Positions 50,225-62,113 of a stretch of DNA of 64,000 nt are shown piece by piece. Numbering within the stretch: the stretch's first letter is position 1; each line of letters starts with the position of its first letter. The position numbers and the translations under genes were made by a program. The stretch comes from Mycolicibacterium peregrinum (GTDB lineage Bacteria > Actinomycetota > Actinomycetes > Mycobacteriales > Mycobacteriaceae): contig NZ_LQPP01000026.1 in NCBI RefSeq assembly GCF_002102345.1, positions 124,001 to 188,000 on the forward strand, written 5' to 3'. The notes below the pieces were generated by a model. That model saw nothing but the letters and a program-made list of their open reading frames with translations. It searched no databases and was not told the DNA's origin.

Positions 50225-51351
50225 CGCTGTGCCAGCTCCAGTGTGCGGCGGATCAATTTGCCCACCACTTCCGTCTCGACCAGGAAGCCGTCGTGGCCGA
50301 ACGCCGAGTCGACCACGTCGAGGCCGTTGCAGCCCGGCAGTAACTCGGCCAGTTCCTGTTGCAGCCGGATGGGGTAGAGCCGGTCGGAGGTGATCCCGCC
50401 GACGATGACGGGCACCGGACAACTACGCAGGGCGCTGGCGACTCCGCCGCGGCCGCGGCCCACATCGTGAGTGGACAGCGCATCCGAGAGGGTCACATAG
50501 GTGCCCGGGTCGAATCGGCGGGCCAGTTTGCCGCCCTGGTACTCGAGGTAGCTCTGCACCCCGTAACGTCCGCCGTCGGTCGGGTCCTCGTCGCCCTGGG
50601 CGTCGTTACGGAAGCGGTCGTCGAGTTCCTCTTCGCCGCGATACGTCAGGTGCGCGAAGCGCCGGGCGATCTCCATGCCGGACGACGGCGACCGGCCGGT
50701 GTCGTAGTAGTCACCGCCCTGCCAGTCCGGGTCGGCCTTGATCGCGGCCACCTGGGTGCTCTGGGTGCCGATCTGATCGGCGGTCGCGCGGGCCCCGACG
50801 GCCAGTACCAGCCCGGCCCGAACCTCGTCGGGGTGCCCGACGAGCCATTCCAGCGCTCGGGCCCCGCCCATCGACCCGCCGACGACGGCGGCCACCTCGG
50901 TGATGCCGAGGGCGGCCAGTGCGGCCCGGTCGGCCTCGACCTGGTCGCGGATCGTGATCTGTGGAAACCGTGAGCCCCATGGCTTTCCGTCGGGGGCAAG
51001 GGAACCCGGTCCCGTCGAGCCCTGGCAGCCGCCGAGCACGTTGGTCGAGATCGCGCACCACTGGTCGGTATCGATCGGGGCGCCCGGTCCGGCCACCCCG
51101 TCCCACCAACCGGCGGTCGGATGGCCGTCGCCGGCCGGTCCGGTCACATGGGAGTCGCCGGTCAGCGCGTGCAGCACCATCACCACGTTGTCGCGTGCGG
51201 GGGACAGCTTGCCCCAGCGCTGCACGGCGATCGACACGTCGGGCAGGACCGTGCCGTTCTCCAGCGTCAGGGCACCGATGTGCACCACGCCGATCTCGCC
51301 TTCGGCAGGCAACGGGACGGTGGACACGGCGGGTTCTTCGGTGATCGTCAT
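50221..51351 (-). CDS. metX: Homoserine O-acetyltransferase
   Basis: Transfers acetyl from acetyl-CoA to homoserine, first committed step of methionine synthesis. 376 residues. Alpha/beta hydrolase fold: [14 protein letters not shown], nucleophile motif GGSMGG, and the Asp and His of the triad in [10 protein letters not shown] and FGHDGFLVE. Equivalent of M. tuberculosis Rv3341 (annotated metA). Twenty bases downstream of metY; same riboswitch-controlled transcript. Confidence 0.96.
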   Translation of the reverse strand: MTITEEPAVSTVPLPAEGEIGVVHIGALTLENGTVLPDVSIAVQRWGKLSPARDNVVMVLHALTGDSHVTGPAGDGHPTAGWWDGVAGPGAPIDTDQWCAISTNVLGGCQGSTGPGSLAPDGKPWGSRFPQITIRDQVEADRAALAALGITEVAAVVGGSMGGARALEWLVGHPDEVRAGLVLAVGARATADQIGTQSTQVAAIKADPDWQGGDYYDTGRSPSSGMEIARRFAHLTYRGEEELDDRFRNDAQGDEDPTDGGRYGVQSYLEYQGGKLARRFDPGTYVTLSDALSTHDVGRGRGGVASALRSCPVPVIVGGITSDRLYPIRLQQELAELLPGCNGLDVVDSAFGHDGFLVETEVVGKLIRRTLELAQR

Positions 51352-51371
51352 GCCGGTCTTCTCTCGCCGTC

Positions 51372-52694
51372 CTACACCGTCGCCGCAGTCTGCGCGACGC
51401 CGCTGAACGGACGGGCGGCGGCGAATCCCTGCTCCAGGTCGGCCAGGATGTCGTCGATGCCCTCGATACCGACGGCCAGCCGCACCAGACCGGGGGTCAC
51501 GCCGGTGGACAGCTGCTCCTCGGGGGAGAGCTGTGCGTGCGTGGTCGAGGCGGGATGGATCACCAGTGAGCGCACGTCACCGATGTTGGCGACGTGGCTG
51601 TGCAACGTGAGCGCGTTGACGAACGCCTTGCCGGCTTCCACACCGCCCGCCAACTCGAATGCCAGCACGGCGCCGGTGCCCTTGGGCGCCAGCTTCTGGC
51701 CCAGCTCATACCAGGGAGAGGTGGGGAGTCCGGCGTAATTCACCGAGGTGACGCCGGAGTGCCCGGACAGGTACTCGGCGACCTTCTGCGCATTGGCCAC
51801 GTGGCGTTCAACACGCAGCGACAGCGTTTCCAATCCCTGCGCGATCAAAAAGGCGTTGAAAGGTGACAGGGCGCTGCCCAGATCGCGCAGCAGCTGCACC
51901 CTCGCCTTGAGGGCGTAGGCCGGAGCGCCGAGCTCGGCGAAGATCACGCCGTGGTAGCTGGGGTCCGGCTCGGTGAACCCCGGGAAGCGTCCGTTGGTCC
52001 AGTCGAAGTTGCCGCTGTCGACGATCACACCGGCAATCGCCGAACCGTGCCCGCCCAGGTACTTGGTGGCCGAATGCACCACGATGTCGGCGCCGAGGGC
52101 GATCGGCTGGATCAGGTACGGCGTGGCGATCGTGTTGTCGACGATCAGCGGGACACCGTTCTCGTGCGCCACGGCAGACACGTTCGGGATGTCGAGGATG
52201 TCGATCTGAGGATTGGAGATCGTCTCGGCGAAGAAGGCCTTGGTGTTCGGCCGCACGGCTGCCCGCCAGCTGTCCAGGTTGTCGGGATCCTCGACGAAGC
52301 TGACCTCGATGCCGAGCTTGGGCAGCGTGTAGTGGAACAGGTTGTACGTGCCGCCGTACAGGCGCGGGCTGGACACGATGTGGTCACCGGCGGCGGCCAG
52401 GTTGAGGATGGCGAAGGTCTCGGCGGCCTGCCCGGACGACAGCAGCAGCGCGGCGACGCCGCCTTCGAGTGCGGCGATGCGCTGCTCGACCACGTCGGTC
52501 GTGGGATTCATGATCCGGGTGTAGATGTTGCCCGGCTCGGCCAGCCCGAACAGGGCGGCGGCGTGGTCGGTGTCGCGGAACGTGTACGACGTGGTCTGGT
52601 AGATCGGCAGGGCCCGGGCGTTGGTGGCGCTGTCCGGGGTCTGACCCGCATGGATCTGCTTGGTCTCGAATGACCAGTTCTCGGCGGTTGTCAT
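51372..52694 (-). CDS. metY: O-acetylhomoserine sulfhydrylase (aminocarboxypropyltransferase)
   Basis: Makes homocysteine from O-acetylhomoserine and sulfide with PLP. 440 residues, Cys/Met metabolism PLP family: [48 protein letters not shown] and PLP-lysine motif [16 protein letters not shown]. Longer than gamma-lyases, as usual for MetY. Orthologue of Rv3340 (metC). GGAGGAG lies upstream of the ATG. Expression is expected to fall when SAM binds the SAM-IV riboswitch at 52867. Confidence 0.95.
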   Translation of the reverse strand: MTTAENWSFETKQIHAGQTPDSATNARALPIYQTTSYTFRDTDHAAALFGLAEPGNIYTRIMNPTTDVVEQRIAALEGGVAALLLSSGQAAETFAILNLAAAGDHIVSSPRLYGGTYNLFHYTLPKLGIEVSFVEDPDNLDSWRAAVRPNTKAFFAETISNPQIDILDIPNVSAVAHENGVPLIVDNTIATPYLIQPIALGADIVVHSATKYLGGHGSAIAGVIVDSGNFDWTNGRFPGFTEPDPSYHGVIFAELGAPAYALKARVQLLRDLGSALSPFNAFLIAQGLETLSLRVERHVANAQKVAEYLSGHSGVTSVNYAGLPTSPWYELGQKLAPKGTGAVLAFELAGGVEAGKAFVNALTLHSHVANIGDVRSLVIHPASTTHAQLSPEEQLSTGVTPGLVRLAVGIEGIDDILADLEQGFAAARPFSGVAQTAATV

Positions 52695-52746
52695 GGCTTG
52701 GTGTCTCCTCCGGGTGAGGGGATGAGGAAGGTAGGGGTGTGGTCGG

Positions 52747-52815
52747 CTACTGGGAGTCGCGCCTGTCGTCGGCGACGACAGGCAGCAGACACCAACAATT
52801 CACGGACACATACAT
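52747..52815 (-). CDS. 22-residue Cys-containing leader ORF before metY
   Basis: ATG 52813-52815 with GGAGG eight bases upstream; peptide begins MYVSVNCWCLLPVV and ends at a TAG (52747). The Cys-Trp-Cys codons fall just before a perfect 10-bp hairpin overlapping the ORF's second half (52761-52783). An in-frame ATG 15 bases earlier overlaps the GGAGG. Layout is that of a ribosome-mediated attenuator placed between the riboswitch and metY. Expression is not proven. Confidence 0.5.
   Translation of the reverse strand: MYVSVNCWCLLPVVADDRRDSQ
52761..52783 (-). terminator. Hairpin within metY leader (possible attenuator)
   Basis: Perfect inverted repeat GCCTGTCGTC-GGC-GACGACAGGC between the SAM-IV riboswitch and the metY start, inside the leader ORF. 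No T-run follows, so it could be a Rho-dependent or pausing element rather than a classical terminator. Confidence 0.5.
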
Positions 52816-52866
52816 ACGGCTCGCCTCCATCAGGTTTCCCTGTCTGTCTGGGGGCCCGTACCTTCG

Positions 52867-52986
52867 GACCCGCGCTTGCCTTGCAGCTGCTTACAGCTAC
52901 TCAACCTGGTCATCACCCGGGGCACCCCACCGCGGTTGGAGGGTTGCCGGCCAGCAAGCCGGGGCTTGATGCTGACACTCATGACC
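52867..52986 (-). ncRNA. SAM-IV riboswitch
   Basis: On the minus strand this segment reads GGTCATGAGTGTCAGCATCA, then GCCCCGGCTTGCTGGCCGGC, AACCCTCC, CGCGGTGGGGTGCCCCGGGT and GATGACC, then a hairpin AGCTGTAAGCAGCT and GGCAAGCGCGGGTC. GGTCAT (52981-52986) pairs with ATGACC (52908-52913) as P1. The conserved AACCCTCC core and GGTGCCCCGGGTGATGACC are those of the actinobacterial SAM-IV class as I remember it. It lies ~170 bases upstream of metY and should repress the metY-metX operon when SAM is high. Promoter expected in 52990-53100, not pinpointed. Confidence 0.92.
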
Positions 52987-53264
52987 GGCCTGCAGCTTAT
53001 CGCAACGCGTTGAGGCCGTGCCAGTCGGTTCTACCGGGGTGTTTGCCCGTTCTGCGCGGGCCGGACTGAAATATGTTCGGTCCGGCGGGCGCATAGAGGT
53101 GTTGGACACCCAGACGTACGCCAAAGTTACTGGTCAGTAATGAAAGCTGCTCCTTCGCGGCCGTGCGCGCCCTTGTAGTCTGGCCCGCGATACAGAGCAG
53201 CGAATAACCGCGGGTGAGAACGAGTGATCCTCGTCCAACCCAGACTGACGCCGGGAGAGCAACC

Positions 53265-55505
<2,241 letters not shown>

Positions 55506-55633
55506 CAGTTCGGGCTCGGCGCGGCAGCATCCGCGCCGAGCCTGCGCTCAGCTCCCCGAGCCTGTGCTCAGATCGTCACAGCGCCCGAATTCTCGATCTG
55601 TACGCAGGCTGGATGTCCTGCGCGCATGGTCGA

Positions 55634-56473
55634 TTACCCCGTCGCGCGCGTGTGGTCCATGTGCCGGTCGACGAATTCGGTGATCAGCCGGGTGATGGTG
55701 TCGGGCGCCTCGAACATCGGGACGTGTCCCACACCCTTCAGCGTGGTGACCACGGCATCGGGTGCCAGGCTCTTGGTGAAGTGCCGGGTGAATCGCGGCG
55801 CGGGCAACACCCGGTCCTTCTCGCAGATCACGAGTTGGGTCGGGGTTCGCGAGTTCTTGATCTCCATCAGTCCCGCGGTGGTCAGTGCCTTGACCATGAG
55901 CTTGAAGTAGGCCGGGCAGTGTGCCAGGTCGTCGATCAGATCGCGACGGTCGCTGTCGTTGAGCACCTCGGGGGTCGCGCTCACGGCCAGATATGAGATC
56001 TGCTTCGTCATCGGGAGTTTGAGCAGCTGCTGACGCAACACCGCAGTGGACAGCACGACCGGCAAGGCCGCCATGAACTTGGCGATGATCTCGTACTTCG
56101 CGGGGGTGAACCGTGACCAGCCGCCGGCGGGGGCGATGCCGGTCAGCGTACGGGCCCGGCCGCGGCGTTCCAGCTCGAACGCCACCCAGCCGCCGAGCGA
56201 GTTCCCGACGATGTGCGCGGTGCACCAGCCCAGGTCGTCGAGCCGGCGTTCGACGTCATCGGCCAGCGAGGCGACATCCAGGAGCATCGGTGCATGGGCG
56301 CCGCCGTGGTGGCCGGCCATGGTGGGTGCGAACACCTCGTAGCGCCCGGTCTGCGCGAGTTGTGGTGCGACGTACTTCCACACGCTCTGCGACAGCAGGA
56401 AGGGGTGCAGCAACAGAATCGGTTCGCCCGATCCCAGGTGGATGGGAGCACGTTCAGCCATGTCGCCCGACAT
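55634..56473 (-). CDS. Alpha/beta hydrolase
   Basis: About 279 residues from ATG 56473 (ATG 56461 also possible). Hydrolase fold: ILLLHPFLLSQSVWKYVAPQL (oxyanion region), nucleophile elbow VGNSLGGWVAFELE, acid region ICEKDRVLP and catalytic His GVGHVPMFEAPD. Substrate unknown. Divergent from the exonuclease III gene; the gap between them is about 60 bases. Confidence 0.87.
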   Translation of the reverse strand: MSGDMAERAPIHLGSGEPILLLHPFLLSQSVWKYVAPQLAQTGRYEVFAPTMAGHHGGAHAPMLLDVASLADDVERRLDDLGWCTAHIVGNSLGGWVAFELERRGRARTLTGIAPAGGWSRFTPAKYEIIAKFMAALPVVLSTAVLRQQLLKLPMTKQISYLAVSATPEVLNDSDRRDLIDDLAHCPAYFKLMVKALTTAGLMEIKNSRTPTQLVICEKDRVLPAPRFTRHFTKSLAPDAVVTTLKGVGHVPMFEAPDTITRLITEFVDRHMDHTRATG

Positions 56474-56533
56474 TAAGGTGATACCGCCGGTACCGCAAGG
56501 GGGCTGTCGGTGTGGGTCGGTAGGGTCGGGGCC

Positions 56534-57343
56534 GTGGCATCTCCGGGACCCCTGACCGTCAGCACCATCAACGTCAACGGCATCCGCGCCGCGGTCAAGC
56601 AGCGGTCCACCGACAACCTCGGCCTGCTGCCCTGGCTCAAGGAATCCGACGCCGATGTGGTGTGTCTGCAGGAGACCAGGGCCGACGACGAGCAGCTCAA
56701 CGATGCCCTGGCCCCGGCCCTGGCCGACGGGTGGAATCTGGCCTCGGCCGTCCCTCATGTCAAGGGCCGCAACGGGGTTGCGGTGTTGTCCCGACACCCC
56801 ATCGAGGCCACGCGACTGCTGGTGTCCGACGAGTTCGAGGCCCACGGCCGCTACCTCGAGGTGGATACCGCGGGAGTGACGGTGGCCAGCGTGTACGTCC
56901 CGACGGGCGAGGCGGAAACGGACCGTCAGCTGGAGAAGGAACGGTTCATGGTCACCATCGCCGCCCGGATGGCCGAGTTGCAGGCCTCCGACGCGGTCCT
57001 GTGCGGCGACTGGAACATCGCCCACACCGAGAACGACATCAAGAACTGGAAGGGCAACGTCAAGAAGGCCGGCTTCCTGCCCAGCGAGCGGGCCTGGCTC
57101 ACTGAGCTTTTGGGCACCGGGTGGGTGGACGTTTTGCGGGTGCTGCATCCCGATGTGGCCGGGCCATACAGCTGGTGGTCGTGGCGCGGCAAGGCTTTCG
57201 ACAACGACGCCGGCTGGCGCATCGACTATCACCTGGCCAGCCCGACCCTGGCGGTCCGGGCGACTTCGGCGCGGGTGGACCGGGCCGAGTTGTACGCACT
57301 GCGGTGGTCGGATCACTCACCGGTGACGGTCAGCTACGGCTGA
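56534..57343 (+). CDS. Exodeoxyribonuclease III
   Basis: 269 residues from GTG 56534 (GTG 56510 possible). Endonuclease/exonuclease/phosphatase fold: STINVNGIRAA, VCLQETRADD (catalytic Glu), RYLEVDTAGVTVASVYVPTGE, LCGDWNIAHTENDIKN (Asp/Asn), DYHLASP and SDHSPVTV (catalytic Asp-His). AP endonuclease and 3' repair diesterase family. Converges with the isomerase-like gene, 10-base overlap. Confidence 0.93.
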   Translation: MASPGPLTVSTINVNGIRAAVKQRSTDNLGLLPWLKESDADVVCLQETRADDEQLNDALAPALADGWNLASAVPHVKGRNGVAVLSRHPIEATRLLVSDEFEAHGRYLEVDTAGVTVASVYVPTGEAETDRQLEKERFMVTIAARMAELQASDAVLCGDWNIAHTENDIKNWKGNVKKAGFLPSERAWLTELLGTGWVDVLRVLHPDVAGPYSWWSWRGKAFDNDAGWRIDYHLASPTLAVRATSARVDRAELYALRWSDHSPVTVSYG

Positions 57344-57951
57344 TGCCAGTTCGGCCTCCGGCCGAGATGTAGCAGGACCTTCTCGAAATCCGTTGCGGCG
57401 GCGGCGTCGACTGCCCGGTCGAACGGTGAGGCCGCACTGTCACGCAGGTCCCCGTCGGGAATCCCCATGACCAGTGGAAGTAGTGCGGTGACAGCGTCAT
57501 CGGGCAGTTGGTACGGCATACCCATCGACGCCGCGACATCCCAGCCGTGGACGGCGTAGTCGACGAAGTGGAATCCGATCGCCAAGGCGCCGGGGAACGT
57601 CGCGTCCGGCCCGAACTCGGGCAAGGCGAACGTCGCCTCGGTGATTCCGTCGGCGGCGAACGCGTCGAGCACGTCGTGGGCGGCAGCGGCGTAGGTGCCG
57701 GCGGGGTCGGCGCGGACGTCGTCGACCACCGTCGCCACCTGCCATACCGCTTCGTCGGCGCCATTTCCGCGCGCGGCCGCGGCGAACCCATGGTGTTGCA
57801 CGGTCATGTGCGCCAGGAGGTCGGCCAGCGTCCACTCCGCGCACGGCGTGGGGCGGTTCAGGTCGGAGGTGCGGACCGCGTCGACGGCTTCGATGGAGCG
57901 CAACACGGCGACGCGGTGGAAGGTACGTGGGTCTGCTTCAATAGTAGGCAT
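57334..57951 (-). CDS. Mycothiol-dependent maleylpyruvate isomerase-like (DinB fold) protein
   Basis: 205 residues from ATG 57951. TIGR03086-like four-helix DinB/MDMPI fold: VDAVRTSDLNRPTPCAEWTLADLLAHMTVQHHGFA (metal-binding His positions) and GFHFVDYAVHGWDVAASMG (third His). Family members use mycothiol or simply bind metal; function here unknown. Divergent from a MarR regulator with a palindrome between, so probably its target. Confidence 0.85.
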   Translation of the reverse strand: MPTIEADPRTFHRVAVLRSIEAVDAVRTSDLNRPTPCAEWTLADLLAHMTVQHHGFAAAARGNGADEAVWQVATVVDDVRADPAGTYAAAAHDVLDAFAADGITEATFALPEFGPDATFPGALAIGFHFVDYAVHGWDVAASMGMPYQLPDDAVTALLPLVMGIPDGDLRDSAASPFDRAVDAAAATDFEKVLLHLGRRPNWHQP

Positions 57952-57953
57952 GC

Positions 57954-57966
57954 GCTTACGATAAGC
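57954..57966. promoter_or_regulatory. Probable MarR operator
   Basis: Palindrome GCTTA-CGA-TAAGC just upstream of the MDMPI-like start. A second related motif, GTATACGATATTGC, lies at 57971-57984. Probable target of the divergent MarR protein. Confidence 0.55.
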
Positions 57967-58002
57967 TGGAGTATACGATATTGCAACGCCTACGATGATC
58001 GG

Positions 58003-59464
<1,462 letters not shown>

Positions 59465-59488
59465 TGAGTGGCCAGGGGAGGGTCGGCG

Positions 59489-60505
59489 GTGAACGAGCCG
59501 GAGAAGCCGGGATTACTGGCACGGGTCCGCGCCCGCTTCCCCTGGTTCGACCACGTGATGCGGGCGCAGGAGCGCTATAACGACTGCAACGGCAACTTCT
59601 ACGCCGCTGGCATCACCTATTTCACGATCTTCGCCCTGTTCCCGCTACTGATGGTCGGGTTCGCCGCCGGTGGCTTCCTGCTGTCGCGCCGTCCGGATCT
59701 GCTCGAAGAAATTGAGCACCGGATCCGTGAGGCGGTGTCCGGTGACCTCGGCCAGCAACTGGTCACACTGATGGATTCGGCCATCGCCTCGCGCGGCACG
59801 GTCGGCGTGATCGGCCTCGCGACCGCGGCGTGGGCCGGCCTGGGCTGGATGGCCAATCTGCGTGAGGCTTTGAGCCAGATGTGGGAGCAACACGCCGAGT
59901 CCAGCTTCGTCGGCAATAAGCTGTCGGATCTGCTGGCACTGGTGTCGGCGTTCCTGGCGATGGTGGTCACCATCGGGCTGACCGTGCTCGGGGACCCCTC
60001 CTTGATGCGGAAGATATTGCGCTGGTTCGGCCTTCACGACGGCGCCATACTCGGCGGCGGGTTACGCGTCATCTCGATCGCGGTGTCGGTCTCGATCTCG
60101 TGGCTGTTGTTCACCTGGATCATCTCCCGGTTGCCACGCGAACCGGTGCCGTTCCGCCGGTCGATCCGGGCCGGCCTCCTGGCCGCCGTGGGTTTCGAGA
60201 TCTTCAAGCAGGTCGCGTCGATCTACCTGCAGTCCGTGCTGAACGGCCCGGCCGGCGCGACGTTCGGCCCCGTGCTGGGTTTGATGGTGTTCGCCTATGT
60301 CACCGCGAGGCTCATCCTGTTCGCGACCGCCTGGGCAGCGACGTCAACGGAGAGCCTGGCCGAGGCGCCGGTGCCGCCACCGGACCCCGCGCAGATCGTC
60401 ACCAGGGTGCAGGTCCACGAGGGGATCGGGGTGACCGGAGCCTTGGCCGCGGCCGCCATGGGAGCCATTGGCGCCCTCGGTCTTTCGCGCCTGCTGCGCC
60501 GTTAG
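59489..60505 (+). CDS. YihY/BrkB-family inner-membrane protein
   Basis: 338 residues from GTG 59489 (GGGGAGGG upstream; an earlier GTG at 59468 is possible). About six membrane spans; family segments AQERYNDCNGNFYAAGITYFTIFALFPLLM, GWMANLREALSQMW and GPAGATFGPVLGLMVFAYVTARLILFATAWAA. Formerly annotated as ribonuclease BN; no RNase role is supported. Orthologue of Rv3335c. Confidence 0.92.
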   Translation: MNEPEKPGLLARVRARFPWFDHVMRAQERYNDCNGNFYAAGITYFTIFALFPLLMVGFAAGGFLLSRRPDLLEEIEHRIREAVSGDLGQQLVTLMDSAIASRGTVGVIGLATAAWAGLGWMANLREALSQMWEQHAESSFVGNKLSDLLALVSAFLAMVVTIGLTVLGDPSLMRKILRWFGLHDGAILGGGLRVISIAVSVSISWLLFTWIISRLPREPVPFRRSIRAGLLAAVGFEIFKQVASIYLQSVLNGPAGATFGPVLGLMVFAYVTARLILFATAWAATSTESLAEAPVPPPDPAQIVTRVQVHEGIGVTGALAAAAMGAIGALGLSRLLRR

Positions 60506-60559
60506 CGGCCGGTGGCCGGTGGCTGTGGCTATGGCTGTGGCCGCTGCTGCGGCCGGTTT

Positions 60560-60605
60560 GTCACGCTGGAGTGGCTGTCGAGCTCGGCTGCCACTCCAGC
60601 GTGAC
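60560..60605. repeat. REP-like palindromic element, copy C
   Basis: Perfect 16-bp inverted repeat GTCACGCTGGAGTGGC (60560-60575) and GCCACTCCAGCGTGAC (60590-60605), loop TGTCGAGCTCGGCT. Same family as 37231-37276. In the convergent gap between the YihY and SMR genes. Confidence 0.82.
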
Positions 60606-60651
60606 ACTCGCGCGCGAAGCGTCGCGTCGGCTCTATCGCGGCCAACTGACT

Positions 60652-60697
60652 GTCACGCCAGTGCAGCTCTCGACGCCGAGAGCCACGCTGGCGTGAC
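60652..60697. repeat. REP-like palindromic element, copy D
   Basis: Imperfect inverted repeat GTCACGCCAGTGCAGC (60652-60667) and GCCACGCTGGCGTGAC (60682-60697) around TCTCGACGCCGAGA. The same size and layout as copy C, 46 bases further on. Confidence 0.75.
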
Positions 60698-60742
60698 AAT
60701 GCCGGCGCTGGTGGGGAACCGGCGCTGGTGGGGAGCCGGTAA

Positions 60743-61060
60743 CTAGTGGCTGACGGCCTTGAGGCCCACGATGCAGCCGACGACGCCGAGTATCAGCAGC
60801 ACCTTGATCACCGATGCGGATTCCGCGCCGGTGATCATCGCGAAGCCGACGGTGAGCACCGCGCCGATGCCGACCCAGATCGCATAGCTGGTGCCGGGCG
60901 GCAGGCTGCGCATCGCGATGGCCAGCCCGATCATCGAGAACACCAGCGCCACACCGAAAATCACTGACGGAACCAGACGGGTGAAACCGTCGGTCTTGCT
61001 CAGGGCGGTCGCCCAGGCCGCTTCGAGAACACCTGAGACGACGAGAATCAGCCAAGCCAT
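60743..61060 (-). CDS. SMR-family guanidinium exporter (Gdx/SugE)
   Basis: 105 residues with four spans. First helix VSGVLEAAWATALSKTDGFTRLVPS carries the SMR glutamate and the K-x-D/S-GFTR pattern of the Gdx branch, followed by LPPGTSYAIWVGIGAV. Start ATG 61060 with GGAGG six bases upstream. A guanidine-III riboswitch immediately upstream makes guanidinium the likely substrate, exported in exchange for protons. Confidence 0.93.
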   Translation of the reverse strand: MAWLILVVSGVLEAAWATALSKTDGFTRLVPSVIFGVALVFSMIGLAIAMRSLPPGTSYAIWVGIGAVLTVGFAMITGAESASVIKVLLILGVVGCIVGLKAVSH

Positions 61061-61073
61061 GGCACACCTCCAA

Positions 61074-61117
61074 CACCCCGTCTTGTCGCTGGCCGGGTAC
61101 GGGTGCGCCTCGTCCGG
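61074..61117 (-). ncRNA. Guanidine-III riboswitch (ykkC-III)
   Basis: Minus strand reads CCGGACGAGGCGCACCCGTA, CCCGGCCAGCGACAAGACGG, GGTG. This matches the guanidine-III pseudoknot consensus CCGGACGAGG...CCCGG..AG..ACAAGACGG that I recall from Thermobifida fusca. It ends four to five bases before the GGAGG of the SMR gene, so guanidine binding probably frees the ribosome site (translational ON switch). Confidence 0.92.
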
Positions 61118-61167
61118 TGCCATGTGCTGGCAGTTTCCATTGTAACAACGACGTAACATTGCGGGCT

Positions 61168-62016
61168 GTGAGCTTGGCAACCACATGGTCGCAGTCGATC
61201 GGCATCGACGTCCCTATCGTCAACGCGCCGATGGGTGGCGCGGCCGGAGGCCGGCTTGCCGCCGCGGTCTCGGCCGCTGGAGGCCTCGGCATGGTCGGCA
61301 TGGGCAGTTCGGCGACGGCTGAGCAACTCACTGCTGAATTGACACAACTCGGTGGACAGCGATTCGGAATTGGCCTGGTGCACTGGGTCGCTCAGGATCG
61401 ACCGGATCTGTTCGACGTCGCGCTGGCGGCTCGGCCGGCGTTGTTGAGTGTGAGCTTCGGTGAGGACTGGGACTGGGTCCGCCGGGCGCATGATGCGGGT
61501 CTGACGGTGACGACCCAGGTGGCGACGGTCGATGCCGCCCGGCGGGCAGTCGACGCCGGTGTCGACGTGGTGGTGGCGCGGGGCGCCGAGGGCGGCGGTC
61601 ACGGTGAGCCGACGGTCGGGACCCTGCCGCTGTTGGCGGAGGTGCTCGACGCCGTCGACGTACCGGTGCTCGCTGCCGGAGGGATCTCCTCACCGCGGGC
61701 CGTGGCCGCAGTGCTGGCGGCCGGGGCGGACGCGGCCTGGGTCGGCACGGCGTTCGCCGCCTGCGCGGAGGCATTGACCCCGGTCCCGGCGCGTGAGGCG
61801 CTGCTGACTGCAGAAGGCGACGCCACCGAGCTGACCAGCGCGTACGACATCGCCGCCGGATATCGCTGGCCGGCAACTATTCCCGAACGGGTGCTGCGTG
61901 GGTCCCCGGTCAACGCGGGGCAGGGCGTCGGTGAGGTTCGACGCTCGGTGAGCGCGGCCGAAATCGTGGCGTCGCTGTCCGATGGTGCCGAGCAGCTTCT
62001 GCGACGTTGGCGATGA
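61168..62016 (+). CDS. Nitronate monooxygenase family protein
   Basis: 282 residues from GTG 61168. FMN-dependent TIM barrel: VNAPMGGAAGGRLAAAVSAAGGLGMVGMG, ARGAEGGGHGEPTVGTLPLL, VPVLAAGGISSPRAVAAVLAAGADAAWVGTAF (phosphate site). The catalytic His appears as GGGHG. Oxidises alkyl nitronates or propionate-3-nitronate in characterised members. Divergent from the guanidine exporter transcript; weak ribosome site. Confidence 0.9.
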   Translation: MSLATTWSQSIGIDVPIVNAPMGGAAGGRLAAAVSAAGGLGMVGMGSSATAEQLTAELTQLGGQRFGIGLVHWVAQDRPDLFDVALAARPALLSVSFGEDWDWVRRAHDAGLTVTTQVATVDAARRAVDAGVDVVVARGAEGGGHGEPTVGTLPLLAEVLDAVDVPVLAAGGISSPRAVAAVLAAGADAAWVGTAFAACAEALTPVPAREALLTAEGDATELTSAYDIAAGYRWPATIPERVLRGSPVNAGQGVGEVRRSVSAAEIVASLSDGAEQLLRRWR

Positions 62017-62113
62017 TGAGCCTGCCAAACCGCCGAGAGCGGCGGCGGATTGGCAGGCCCGGGATGTATTTAACACCTGTGGCAATTATCTGTCAGCCGA
62101 ATCTGCGATTTCC

